Shown piece by piece: positions 43,528 to 54,659 of a DNA stretch of 64,000 nt. The number at the start of each line of letters is the position of its first letter. Within the stretch, counting starts at the first letter, position 1. Source of the DNA: Mycobacterium stomatepiae (GTDB lineage Bacteria > Actinomycetota > Actinomycetes > Mycobacteriales > Mycobacteriaceae); the NCBI RefSeq assembly GCF_010731715.1, contig NZ_AP022587.1:4092001-4156000 (forward strand). Reading direction: 5' to 3'. The notes beneath the pieces are model-generated. The model was not told the DNA's origin, did not search any database, and was given only the letters and a program-made list of their open reading frames with translations. Position numbers and translations under genes: made by a program.

Positions 43528-45186
43528 CTAGGCGTCCGGGTGCGTCGGGATCGAGAAGTGTTCCGGCGGGACGGCCGGGGCGCTGGGTGCCTGTCCCGAG
43601 AGCTGGGTGGTGATCCCGTCGAGGATTTCGGTGACGTCGCCGGTGAGGCGGTTGTAGTTCAGCGTTCCGTGCTGGAAGTTCTGCGTGATCTGCAGCGGCT
43701 CTTGGATTTCGGCACTGGTCGGCAGGCCCAGCGGGCCGCGTTCGTAGCTTTGCGCGGCCCAGGCGTCATAGATCGCGCCGGTGACGGGTTGCGCTCCGGT
43801 CGCGGGCGACCAGTACATCGCGCCCTTGGCGAAGGTGGAGTAGCGGGCGTCGCCGTCGGCGTTGTCCTCCGGCGAGGTCGGGGCGCCCAGCACGCTGTTC
43901 ATGCCGCCCAGCTCCTGCCAGTGTTGGTAGATCGCGCCGCCCTGCAGCGCCTTGATCAACTCCTCGGGAGGGTCGTTGAAATGGGATGCGACATCCCGGA
44001 TTTCGTCCATCAGCGCGTAGGCGGCGTTGCCGGGGCAGTCGGTGTTGCCGACGTCGCGGTGCGTGAAGATGGTCGGCAGCGTCGCGAACGCGCCGGCCGG
44101 ATACGTGGTGTAGTGGCTGCCCGCGGACTCCAATGTCACCGTGCCCTTGGGGTCGACGCCGTCGAGGCCCAGGCGCCAACCCAGCAGCCGCCCGACGGAG
44201 CGAAGCTGCAGCGGCGTCGGCGGTACGTCATCGAAGTTGCCGATCATCGCGACACCCCAGGTGTTGCGGTTGAATCCGCCGGTGTGGAAGCCCTCGACCG
44301 CCTTGGTCATGCCCCCGGCGCTGCCCTCGAATACCTGGCCGTACTTGTCTACCAGCGCGTTGTAGGCGATGTCGCACCAGCCCAGCGTCTTGGCGTGGTA
44401 GGTGTAGATCGCCTTGACTATGCCCGCCGATTCCAGCGGTGAGTAGTCGTTGCTGCCGGCGGTGTGGTGGATGACGGCCGCCCGAATCCCGTTGTCGTAT
44501 TGCGGACTACCGCACCGCAGCGACTCGTCGGCGCCCCACTGCTCGCGGCTGATGATCGGCGGCGCCTGGCCCGGCATCAGGACCCCGGCCGGCGGCGTCC
44601 ACTGTGTTTTGGCCGGCGCCTGCGGTGGGGAGATCAGGATCGCAGAGATGTTCTGCCCGAACGGCTGTTCCCTGGAGGCGGGCCGGTAACCGAGATCGTT
44701 GACCGGTGGCGGGGGTGGTGCCCCCACGGTCACCGCGGCGTCGAGCGGGCGGGTCACCGCGATCTGCACGGTCGTCGTGGTGCCGACGAACACCGGATCG
44801 GTGCTGCGGGGTCCCTCGGTCGGCCCGGATGCCGGGGCCGATTCGCCGGCCGGCGGGCCGTTGTCGGGCGCCGCGGTCTCGTACTCGGTCTGATACCACG
44901 GACCCCACGAACCGTCCGCGCGTCTCGCCCGCACCCGGGTCGAGGTACCGGCCAGGTCACCGGTGAGCGCGACCAGAGAAAACGGCATCTCCTGGGTGAC
45001 TTCGCGTACCGTGACGCCGCCTCCGAGCCCGACCAGCGGCTGCTCGGTGAGCTTGGTGTCGCGCGCCGGCGGCGCGCCGGCATGAGTGCGGTGGTCGCGG
45101 GTTAGGTCCGCGACCGCCGAGACCAGGACAACCGTGGCCGCGATGGCGGTAAGCAACATCGTGGGCGCACGGCGGCGAGACGACAC
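43528..45186 (-). CDS. N-acetylmuramoyl-L-alanine amidase, PGRP type with LGFP repeats (Rv3811 homologue)
   Basis: 552 residues. An N-terminal signal/anchor (TMLLTAIAATVVLVSAVADL) is followed by a long Pro/Thr-rich linker, the peptidoglycan-recognition/amidase domain, and C-terminal LGFP-type repeats (GGMNSVLGAPTS; GPLGLPTSAE). The amidase zinc ligands are visible in AVIHHTAGSNDYSP (first His), and in THRDVGNTDCPGNAAYALM with the partner Cys. The enzyme cleaves the amide between muramic acid and L-alanine of peptidoglycan. The LGFP repeats probably bind the cell wall. In M. tuberculosis Rv3811 lies beside erp, as here. Confidence 0.9.
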   Translation of the reverse strand: MSSRRRAPTMLLTAIAATVVLVSAVADLTRDHRTHAGAPPARDTKLTEQPLVGLGGGVTVREVTQEMPFSLVALTGDLAGTSTRVRARRADGSWGPWYQTEYETAAPDNGPPAGESAPASGPTEGPRSTDPVFVGTTTTVQIAVTRPLDAAVTVGAPPPPPVNDLGYRPASREQPFGQNISAILISPPQAPAKTQWTPPAGVLMPGQAPPIISREQWGADESLRCGSPQYDNGIRAAVIHHTAGSNDYSPLESAGIVKAIYTYHAKTLGWCDIAYNALVDKYGQVFEGSAGGMTKAVEGFHTGGFNRNTWGVAMIGNFDDVPPTPLQLRSVGRLLGWRLGLDGVDPKGTVTLESAGSHYTTYPAGAFATLPTIFTHRDVGNTDCPGNAAYALMDEIRDVASHFNDPPEELIKALQGGAIYQHWQELGGMNSVLGAPTSPEDNADGDARYSTFAKGAMYWSPATGAQPVTGAIYDAWAAQSYERGPLGLPTSAEIQEPLQITQNFQHGTLNYNRLTGDVTEILDGITTQLSGQAPSAPAVPPEHFSIPTHPDA

Positions 45187-45268
45187 CAGCTGATGTTACG
45201 TGTGTTTCTGGTGTTATTAATGAGGCGACACGTATTTCCAGGCGTCCAAAACCGGGCCTGAACTGTTC

Positions 45269-45304
45269 GACGGCACCGCAGAGGAGTGACTCTGCGGTGC
45301 CGTC
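45269..45304 (-). terminator. Strong hairpin downstream of erp
   Basis: Perfect 15-bp inverted repeat (GACGGCACCGCAGAG ... CTCTGCGGTGCCGTC) with a 6-nt loop, 23 nt past the erp stop and about 80 nt before the amidase ATG. There is no U-tract, which is common for mycobacterial terminators. It should separate erp from the downstream amidase on the same strand. Confidence 0.75.
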
Positions 45305-45326
45305 AGGTGACAGGACCCCCGAAGTT

Positions 45327-46277
45327 CTAGACGGGAGGCAGCGCCGGAGGAAGCGCTGCCGCCGCACCCGGCAGGGCACCGGCCGCACCGGGCAGCGCCG
45401 CAGCCGCACCCGGCAGGGCGTGGGCCGCGCCTGGTAGCGCCGCCGCCGCACCGGGCAGGGCGCCGGCCGCACCCGGAAGAGCGCCGGCCGCGCCCGGCAG
45501 GGCACCCGCGCCGCCCTGAGCCTGCATGATGGCCGGCATCACCAGACCCTTGAGCAGGTCGATGGCCTGACCAGCGCCGAGCTGGTTGGCGGCCTGCATT
45601 ACGTCGTTGACGAGTCCGCCACCGCCGCTGCTGCCGCTGCCGCCACCGCCGATCGGCGAACCGCCACCCAGCGTCGACGGGTCGCCCAGGATCGGGTAGG
45701 TGCCGTCGACGCCTGGGTCCATCGGTGCGCTGATCGGGACCTCGCCGGGGGCGCCCAGGCCACCGGGAGTCAGGCCGGCCGGGCTGGTCAGCCCGGGATT
45801 GGCCAGCGCGGGGTTTAGCCCCGCGCCCGGCATTGTCGGCATGCCGGGAGTGGTCGGCGTCCCGGGCACGCCGGGCGTCAGTGCGCCGGGTGCGGCACCC
45901 GGCGTCAGACCCGGGCTGGTCAGACCGGGGCTCGTCAGGCCCGGGCTCGTCAGGCCCGTGGTACCCAAGCCGGGAGTGCCCAGGCCGGGGCTGGTCAGAC
46001 CGGTGGTCCCCAGGCCCGTCGTCCCGGTGCCCGCGCCGCCAAGCGCGGGAATCGGCGGCAGGTTGACCCCGAACTGGGACAGGCCTTGGGTGAGTGCACC
46101 CACGAGCTCGCCGGGCAGGTCGGTCATGACCGCTGCCTGCTTGAAATCGTGGTGCTCGACCGGCTTGGCGCTGGCGGTCGATTCGTAGACAAGGAAGTAA
46201 GCGCACGGACTCGCCACTGCCAGGGCGGCGACCGCGCTGATGGCTGTCGAGAGCTTGCGACGGCGTCGGTTCGGCAC
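45327..46277 (-). CDS. erp: Exported repetitive protein Erp (PirG)
   Basis: Exported envelope protein important for growth and virulence in pathogenic mycobacteria. GTG 46277 with GAGGAG upstream gives 316 residues (M. tuberculosis Erp 284). N terminus: MPNRRRRKLSTAISAVAALAVASP signal region. The conserved domain (PVEHHDFKQAAVMTDLPGELV) spans about residues 39-75, then PGLTS-type repeats run from about 86 to 125 (GLTSPGLTSPGLTSPGLT). A conserved second domain (EVPISAPMDPGVDGTYPILGDPSTLGGG) lies around 180-210. The C-terminal part is an ALPGAA repeat array from about residue 253. It is divergent from glf. Confidence 0.93.
   Translation of the reverse strand: MPNRRRRKLSTAISAVAALAVASPCAYFLVYESTASAKPVEHHDFKQAAVMTDLPGELVGALTQGLSQFGVNLPPIPALGGAGTGTTGLGTTGLTSPGLGTPGLGTTGLTSPGLTSPGLTSPGLTPGAAPGALTPGVPGTPTTPGMPTMPGAGLNPALANPGLTSPAGLTPGGLGAPGEVPISAPMDPGVDGTYPILGDPSTLGGGSPIGGGGSGSSGGGGLVNDVMQAANQLGAGQAIDLLKGLVMPAIMQAQGGAGALPGAAGALPGAAGALPGAAAALPGAAHALPGAAAALPGAAGALPGAAAALPPALPPV
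45334..45519 (-). repeat. ALPGAA tandem repeat coding the Erp C terminus
   Basis: Roughly seven to eight copies of a seven-residue unit (A/G-ALPGAA, with one H variant) encode residues about 253-313 of Erp, before the final PPALPPV. The 21-bp DNA unit varies in third positions, so expansion is not very recent. The central PGLTS repeats lie separately at about 45903-46020. Confidence 0.75.
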
Positions 46278-46400
46278 GGAAGTCTCCTCAATTGATCGAT
46301 TGTGTCGGCGGATCCCGCCAGTCCGTATCCGGTGGGAACCACACAGGTTCGATGGTACGAGTGAGAAAGGCGTTACTAGAGTGGTGATATTGAATCGTGA

Positions 46401-47732
<1,332 letters not shown>

Positions 47733-47749
47733 CTGCCGCGACGATGCAG

Positions 47750-47810
47750 TGGGGGTATTCCCGGCCCCGCAGCGGCGAGGGGGACGAAGCGATGAAGAGG
47801 AGTGGCGCCT
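47750..47810 (+). repeat. GC-rich palindromic repeat-like element carrying the glfT2 ribosome site
   Basis: The glf-glfT2 gap reads tgggggtattcccgg, then a GC core, then gagggggacgaagcg, and ends with agaggag 9 nt before the glfT2 ATG. It resembles, on the opposite strand, the sequence at 49673-49703. I recall similar G-run/C-run repeats with gacgaagcg and a gaggag tail scattered in slow-growing mycobacteria. I cannot count copies here. Confidence 0.4.
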
Positions 47811-47811
47811 G

Positions 47812-49725
47812 ATGACCGCCGTGAGCTTGCTGTCCCGAATCATCTTGCCGCGCCCGGGTGAACCGCTCGACGTGCGCAAGCTGTACCTCGAGGAGTCGAC
47901 CACCAATGCCCGGCGGGCGCACGCGACCAGCCGCACCTCGCTGGAGATCGGCAAAGAATCCGAGGTCTCGTTCGCCACGTACTTCAACGCGTTCCCGGCC
48001 AGTTACTGGCGCCGCTGGTCGATCTGCACCTCGGTGGTGCTGCGCGTCGAGCTGACCGGAACCGGACGCGTCGACGTATACCGGACCAAGGCCACCGGGG
48101 TACGGATCTCGGTGGAGGGCCGCGAATTCGTCGGCACCGACGAGCAGCCGGCCGTCGTCGAGATCGAGGTGCCGCTCAAGTCGTTCGAGGACGGCGGGTG
48201 GATCTGGTTCGACATCACCACCGACACCGCGGTCGGCTTGGTCAGCGGTGGCTGGTACGCGACCGAACCCGCTCCGGGCACGGCCAACATCGCGGTCGGT
48301 ATCCCGACCTTCAACCGCCCCGCCGACTGCGTCAACGCGCTGGCCGACCTCACCGCGGACCCCTTGGTGGACAAGGTCATTGGCGCGGTGATCGTTCCGG
48401 ATCAGGGCACCCGCAAGGTGCGCGATCACCCGGACTTCGCGGCGGCGTCCGCGGGTCTGGGCAATCGGCTCTCCATCCACGACCAGCCGAACCTCGGCGG
48501 TTCCGGTGGCTACAGCCGGGTGATGTACGAGGCGTTGAAAAACACTGACTGCCAACAGATCCTGTTTATGGACGACGACATCCGCATCGAGCTGGACACA
48601 ATCCTGCGGGTGCTCGCGCTGAACCGCTTCGCCAAGACGCCGACGCTGATCGGCGGTCAGATGCTCAACCTGCAGGAGCCGTCGCACCTGCACATTATGG
48701 GCGAGGTCGTCAATCAGTCGAACTTCATGTGGACCGCCGCGCCGCACGCCGAGTACGACCACGACTTCGCCGAATTCCCGTTGGGGGACAAGAACGATCG
48801 CAGCGCGCTACTGCACCGTCGAATCGACGTCGACTTCAACGGCTGGTGGACGTGCATGATCCCGCGGCAGGTCGCCGAGGAGCTAGGCCAACCGCTGCCG
48901 CTGTTCATCAAATGGGACGACGCCGAATACGGTCTCCGCGCCGGGGATCACGGCTACCCGACGGTCACGCTGCCGGGCGCCGCGATCTGGCACATGGCGT
49001 GGAGTGACAAGGACGACGCGATCGACTGGCAGGCCTATTTCCACCTGCGCAACCGGCTCGTGGTCGCCGCTCTGCACTGGGACGGCGACATAACCGGCCT
49101 GGTCCGTAGCCACCTCAAGGCGACGCTGAAACACCTTGCGTGCCTTGAATATTCAACGGTCGCGATCCAGAACAGGGCGATCGACGACTTCCTGGCCGGT
49201 CCGGAGCACATCTTCTCGATCCTGGAATCGGGACTCCCCGAGGTGCACCGGCTGCGCAAGGAGTACCCGGACGCCATCGTGCTGCCCGCCGCCAGCGAGC
49301 TGCCGGCGCCGCAGAACAAGACCAAGGCGATGAAGCCACCGGTGAACCCGGTGTCCATCAGCTACCGGCTGATCCGCGGCATCTTGCACAACGCGACCGC
49401 GGCCGACCCGGAAAGCCACCGGCGTCCCGAGTTCAACGTGCCGACCCAGGATGCGCGCTGGTTCCGGCTGTGCACCGTCGACGGTGTCACGGTCACCACC
49501 GCCGACGGTTGCGGCGTGGTTTACCGGCAGCGCGATCGGCGCAAGATGTTCCGGCTGCTGCTGCAGTCGCTGCGTCGCCAGCGTCAGCTGCTGAGCCGGT
49601 TCGACGAGATGCGCCGGGTGTACCGGGGCGCGCTGCCGGTGCTGTCCAGCAAGCAGAAGTGGGAGACGGTGCTGTCCCCCGCAAGCGGGAGGTGCCCCCA
49701 GCCGGAAGCAAGCCAACATGGCTGA
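47812..49725 (+). CDS. glfT2: Galactofuranosyltransferase GlfT2
   Basis: Processive polymerase that builds the galactan chain from UDP-galactofuranose, alternating beta-1,5 and beta-1,6 links. ATG 47812 with AGAGGAG upstream gives 637 residues, the M. tuberculosis length. N-terminal beta-barrel (residues 1-150) is followed by the GT-A core: GIPTFNRPADCVNALADL, the DDD motif in LFMDDDIRIELD (about residue 257), WTCMIPRQVAEE and the base motif FIKWDDAEYGLRAGD with the second Asp pair (about 371). The C-terminal helical domain contains PPVNPVSISYRLIRG. The last ~17 residues (LSPASGRCPQPEASQHG) are coded by a dispersed-repeat-like sequence. Overlaps the next gene by 8 nt. Confidence 0.96.
   Translation: MTAVSLLSRIILPRPGEPLDVRKLYLEESTTNARRAHATSRTSLEIGKESEVSFATYFNAFPASYWRRWSICTSVVLRVELTGTGRVDVYRTKATGVRISVEGREFVGTDEQPAVVEIEVPLKSFEDGGWIWFDITTDTAVGLVSGGWYATEPAPGTANIAVGIPTFNRPADCVNALADLTADPLVDKVIGAVIVPDQGTRKVRDHPDFAAASAGLGNRLSIHDQPNLGGSGGYSRVMYEALKNTDCQQILFMDDDIRIELDTILRVLALNRFAKTPTLIGGQMLNLQEPSHLHIMGEVVNQSNFMWTAAPHAEYDHDFAEFPLGDKNDRSALLHRRIDVDFNGWWTCMIPRQVAEELGQPLPLFIKWDDAEYGLRAGDHGYPTVTLPGAAIWHMAWSDKDDAIDWQAYFHLRNRLVVAALHWDGDITGLVRSHLKATLKHLACLEYSTVAIQNRAIDDFLAGPEHIFSILESGLPEVHRLRKEYPDAIVLPAASELPAPQNKTKAMKPPVNPVSISYRLIRGILHNATAADPESHRRPEFNVPTQDARWFRLCTVDGVTVTTADGCGVVYRQRDRRKMFRLLLQSLRRQRQLLSRFDEMRRVYRGALPVLSSKQKWETVLSPASGRCPQPEASQHG
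49673..49703 (+). repeat. Palindromic GC-rich repeat inside the glfT2 C terminus
   Basis: Contains tcccccgcaagcgggagg followed by tgccccc; the core CCCGC-AA-GCGGG is a perfect palindrome. It looks like an inverted relative of the element in the glf-glfT2 gap and replaces the normal end of GlfT2 with a repeat-coded tail. Identification as a dispersed repeat is from memory of similar sequences. Confidence 0.4.
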
Positions 49726-50248
49726 ACCGGCGGTGCCAAGCGGCGAAGTAGCCGTGATGGTTGCCGTTCAGTCGGCACTGGCTGACCGCCCCGGGGTGTT
49801 GGCCGCCGCGCGCGGAATGTCTCACTTCGGCGAGCACAGCGTCGGCTGGCTGATCGTCGAACTGCTGGGCGCCCTGTTAAAGGAGCGGCGCCGCGGGGAA
49901 TGGCTGGTGGCCGCGGCCGGCACGTTCGCCGCGCACGCGGCCGCCGTGCTGATCAAGCGGGTGGTGCGACGCAAACGCCCGCACGATCCGGCCGTCACGG
50001 TCAACGTCGGCACCCCCAGCCAGCTGAGCTTCCCGTCCGCGCATGCGACCTCCACGACGGCCGCGGCCATCCTGATGGGCCGCGCCGCCGGACTGCCTCG
50101 AGGAATAAGCGCCGCCGTGCTGGTTCCGCCGATGGCGCTGTCGCGGATACTGCTGGGCGTGCACTATCCCAGCGATGTTGCTTTCGGCGTGGCGCTCGGC
50201 GCCGCGGTTGCGCGCCTTGCACTCTGGCTCGATAGAAAGTCGAGATAG
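49718..50248 (+). CDS. PAP2-family phosphatase (Rv3807c homologue)
   Basis: 176 residues, ATG 49718, hydrophobic with about five helices. Phosphatidic-acid-phosphatase type 2 motifs are complete: KRVVRRKRP (motif 1), FPSAHATSTT (motif 2, catalytic His) and SRILLGVHYPSDV (motif 3, nucleophilic His). It lies between glfT2 and ubiA, and the M. tuberculosis gene is proposed to dephosphorylate decaprenylphosphoryl-5-phosphoribose, the product of UbiA, on the way to decaprenylphosphoryl-arabinose. The 8-nt overlap with glfT2 and 11-nt gap to ubiA indicate one operon. Confidence 0.92.
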   Translation: MAEPAVPSGEVAVMVAVQSALADRPGVLAAARGMSHFGEHSVGWLIVELLGALLKERRRGEWLVAAAGTFAAHAAAVLIKRVVRRKRPHDPAVTVNVGTPSQLSFPSAHATSTTAAAILMGRAAGLPRGISAAVLVPPMALSRILLGVHYPSDVAFGVALGAAVARLALWLDRKSR

Positions 50249-50259
50249 GTGTGGCGGAA

Positions 50260-51171
50260 ATGAGCGAAGAGGTGGCGACCGGAAAACCTCCGGCGAACCT
50301 GATCACCGGGTTGATCAAGGCCGTGCGCCCGCGTCAATGGGTGAAGAATGTGCTCGTGCTGGCCGCGCCGGTCGCGGCGGCGGGACACGGGGTCCGGTAC
50401 GACTACGCCGATGTGCTGACCAAGGCCTCCGTGGCCTTCCTGGTGTTCAGCTTGGCGGCGTCGGCGATCTACCTGATCAACGACGTCCGCGACGTCGAGG
50501 CTGACCGGGAGCACCCCACCAAGAGGTTCCGGCCGATCGCGGCCGGTGTGGTGCCCGAATGGCTGGCCTACGCGCTGGCCGTGGTGCTGGGTGCGGCCTC
50601 GCTGGGGATTTCCTTCTGGCTGACGCCGAACCTCGCGGTGGTGATGGGCGTCTACCTCGCGATGCAGCTGGCGTACTGCTTCGGCCTGAAACACCAAGCG
50701 GTGCTGGACATCTGCATCGTGTCGTCGGCGTATCTGCTGCGGGCGATAGCCGGGGGCGCGGCCACCGATATCCCGCTGTCCCAGTGGTTCCTGCTGATCA
50801 TGGCGTTCGGGTCGCTGTTCATGGCGGCCGGCAAACGCTACGCCGAGCTGCAATTGGCCGAGCGCACCGGCGCGGCGATCCGCAAGTCGCTGGAAAGCTA
50901 CACCAGCACCTACCTTCGGTTCGTCTGGACGATGTCGGCGACGGCCTTCGTGATGTGTTACGGGTTGTGGGCATTCGAGCGGGACCGCGGTTCGGGCTCC
51001 TGGTACGCGGTCTCGATGGTTCCGTTAACCATCGCGGTGCTGCGCTATGCCGTCGACGTCGACGGCGGACTGGCCGGCGAGCCCGAAGAAATTGCGCTGC
51101 GTGACCGGGTGTTGCAGCTGCTGTTCCTGGCGTGGATCGCAACAGTTGGTGCCGCCGTTGCCTTCGGCTAG
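50260..51171 (+). CDS. ubiA: Decaprenyl-phosphate phosphoribosyltransferase (DPPR synthase)
   Basis: Integral membrane UbiA-superfamily prenyl-acceptor transferase. It moves 5-phosphoribose from PRPP to decaprenyl phosphate, the first step to the arabinose donor. ATG 50260 (MSEEVATGKPPANLITG) gives 303 residues; a GTG three codons earlier is possible. The aspartate-rich metal motif NDVRDVEADREHPTKRFRPIA is at about residue 75. A second loop motif GKRYAELQLAERTG is near 190, and about nine hydrophobic helices are present. The arabinan pathway depends on this step. Followed by aftB after 40 nt. Confidence 0.95.
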   Translation: MSEEVATGKPPANLITGLIKAVRPRQWVKNVLVLAAPVAAAGHGVRYDYADVLTKASVAFLVFSLAASAIYLINDVRDVEADREHPTKRFRPIAAGVVPEWLAYALAVVLGAASLGISFWLTPNLAVVMGVYLAMQLAYCFGLKHQAVLDICIVSSAYLLRAIAGGAATDIPLSQWFLLIMAFGSLFMAAGKRYAELQLAERTGAAIRKSLESYTSTYLRFVWTMSATAFVMCYGLWAFERDRGSGSWYAVSMVPLTIAVLRYAVDVDGGLAGEPEEIALRDRVLQLLFLAWIATVGAAVAFG

Positions 51172-51211
51172 CCCTGGTCTGGAGGCGCTCAAGCGCTTCA
51201 ACGGCACGGTG

Positions 51212-53149
51212 ATGCGCCGCCGGCCCAGAGTGGGTCGGCGTCGCCGGTCGCTGTTCCCCTACGACCCGGTGGTTCGGGTCAGCCTGTGGGTGAGCGTGGC
51301 GGTGATCGCCGTGCTCTTCGGCTGGGGTGCATGGGAGCGGCGCTGGATCGCCGACGACGGGCTGATCGTGCTGCGCACGGTGCGCAATCTGCTGGCCGGT
51401 AACGGACCGGTCTTCAACCAGGGCGAGCGGGTCGAGGCGAACACGTCCACGGCATGGACCTACCTGATGTACATCGGAAGCTGGGTCGGCGGTCCGGTGC
51501 GCATGGAGTACGTGGCGCTGGCGCTCGCGCTGGTGCTGTCGGTGTCGGGCGTGGCGCTGCTGATCCTGGGTGCCGGTCGTCTCTATGCACCCAGCCTGCG
51601 AGGACGCCGGGCGATCATGCTGCCGGCCGGGGCGCTGGTCTACATCGCGCTGCCGCCGGCGCGCGACTTCGCCACCTCCGGGCTGGAGAGCGGACTGACG
51701 CTGGCCTATCTGGGGTTGCTGTGGTGGATGATGGTCCGCTGGTCGCAGCCGCTGCGGAACCGGCCGGACAGCGACGTGTTCTTGGGCGTCCTGGCCTTCG
51801 TCGCCGGGATCAGCGTGTTGGTGCGGCCCGAGCTGGCGCTGATGGGTGGCCTGGCCCTGATCATGATGCTGATCGCGGCCCGGACCTGGCGCCGTCGGGT
51901 GCTGATCGTGGCGGCCGGCGGCTTCCTTCCCGTGGCCTACCAGATCTTCCGGATGGGCTATTACGGCTTGCTGGTGCCGGGGACGGCTCTGGCCAAGGAC
52001 GCCGCTGGTGACAAGTGGTCCCAGGGCATGATTTACCTCTCGAACTTCGTCTCGCCCTACGCGGTGTGGCTACCGGTGCTGCTGCTGGTCCCGCTGGGGC
52101 TGCTGCTGATGGCGGTGCGGCGGCGGCCGTCGTTCTTGCGCCCGATGCCCGCGCCCAACTACGGGCGGCTGGCGCGTGCGGTGCAAAGCCCGCCGGCCGT
52201 GGTGGCTTTCGTCCTCGTGAGCGGGCTGCTGCAGGCCCTGTACTGGACCCGGCAGGGCGGCGATTTCATGCATGCGCGAGTGCTGCTCGCGCCGCTTTTC
52301 TGTTTGCTGGCCCCGGTCGCCGTGATCCCGATACTGATCCCCGACGGGGAGGACTTTTCCCGCGAAACGGGTTATTGGCTGGCCGGCGCCGCCGGCCTGC
52401 TGTGGCTCGGTATTGCGGGCTGGTCGCTGTGGGCAGCAAACTCGCCGGGGCTGGGTTACGACGCCACCCACGTCACGTACAGCGGCATTGTCGACGAACG
52501 CCGTTTCTACGCCCAGGCGACCGGCCACGCGCACCCGCTGACCGCCGCCGATTACCTCGATTATCCGAGGATGGCGGCGGTGCTGGCGGCGCTGGACAAC
52601 ACCCCGGACGGGGCGTTGTTGCTGCCATCGGGAAACTACATTCAGTGGGACATCGTGCCCCAGCTGCAGCCGCCACCGCCGGCCCCGGGCAGCAAACCAC
52701 CGCAAAAGCCGCAACATGCAGTGTTTTTCACGAACCTGGGGATGCTGGGCATGAATGTCGGGCTCGATGTCCGGGTGATCGACCCGATCGGGTTGGCGAA
52801 CCCGCTCGCCCAGCACACGCAGCGCCTGACGCACGGCCGGATCGGCCATGACAAAAACCTGTTCCCGGATTGGGTGATCGCCGACGGCCCGTGGGTGAAG
52901 GTGTATCCGGGCATTCCGGGCTACCTCGATGCAAACTGGGTCGCCCAGGCGGTCGCGGCGCTGCAGTGTCCCGAGACCAAGGCGGTGCTGGCTTCGGTGC
53001 GTGCCCCGATGTCGCTGCACCGGTTTGTCTCAAACTTCTTGCATGCCTTCGAATTCACCGCGTACCGGATCGACCGGGTCCCGCTCTACGAGCTCGCCAG
53101 GTGCGGCCTACCGGTGCCGGACGCGTCCCCACCGCCGCCCCGTGAGTGA
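51212..53149 (+). CDS. aftB: Arabinofuranosyltransferase AftB
   Basis: GT-C membrane glycosyltransferase that adds the terminal beta-1,2-linked arabinofuranose residues of arabinan, using decaprenylphosphoryl-arabinose. The chosen ATG 51212 (MRRRPRVGRRRRSLFPYDPVVRVSLWV) gives 645 residues; the M. tuberculosis start would correspond to the GTG at about 51263 (VRVSLWVS), leaving this start uncertain by up to 18 codons. After a first helix comes the extracytoplasmic catalytic Asp pair in RRWIADDGLIVLRTVRNLLAG, then about ten helices. The C-terminal soluble domain has YSGIVDERRFYAQATGH and GNYIQWD. All family landmarks are present. Confidence 0.93.
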   Translation: MRRRPRVGRRRRSLFPYDPVVRVSLWVSVAVIAVLFGWGAWERRWIADDGLIVLRTVRNLLAGNGPVFNQGERVEANTSTAWTYLMYIGSWVGGPVRMEYVALALALVLSVSGVALLILGAGRLYAPSLRGRRAIMLPAGALVYIALPPARDFATSGLESGLTLAYLGLLWWMMVRWSQPLRNRPDSDVFLGVLAFVAGISVLVRPELALMGGLALIMMLIAARTWRRRVLIVAAGGFLPVAYQIFRMGYYGLLVPGTALAKDAAGDKWSQGMIYLSNFVSPYAVWLPVLLLVPLGLLLMAVRRRPSFLRPMPAPNYGRLARAVQSPPAVVAFVLVSGLLQALYWTRQGGDFMHARVLLAPLFCLLAPVAVIPILIPDGEDFSRETGYWLAGAAGLLWLGIAGWSLWAANSPGLGYDATHVTYSGIVDERRFYAQATGHAHPLTAADYLDYPRMAAVLAALDNTPDGALLLPSGNYIQWDIVPQLQPPPPAPGSKPPQKPQHAVFFTNLGMLGMNVGLDVRVIDPIGLANPLAQHTQRLTHGRIGHDKNLFPDWVIADGPWVKVYPGIPGYLDANWVAQAVAALQCPETKAVLASVRAPMSLHRFVSNFLHAFEFTAYRIDRVPLYELARCGLPVPDASPPPPRE

Positions 53150-54507
<1,358 letters not shown>

Positions 54508-54524
54508 CACCTTTAGATCAACGA

Positions 54525-54564
54525 GATTGGCGGCGGGAACCCTTTGGGGTTCCCGCCGCCAATC
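54525..54564 (+). terminator. Strong hairpin downstream of fbpA
   Basis: Perfect 18-bp inverted repeat: GATTGGCGGCGGGAACCC pairs with GGGTTCCCGCCGCCAATC around a TTTG loop. It begins 18 nt after the fbpA stop and about 95 nt before fbpD. It lacks a U-tract, like many mycobacterial terminators, and could also stabilise the abundant fbpA message. Confidence 0.85.
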
Positions 54565-54659
54565 GTTCGCGGTGTGACCTGATTCACTACCCTGCGGGTC
54601 GGCTCCAGTTCGGCCCTGGTTACTGTGCAAACACAGCGACTACACGATGGAGGGTGGAC

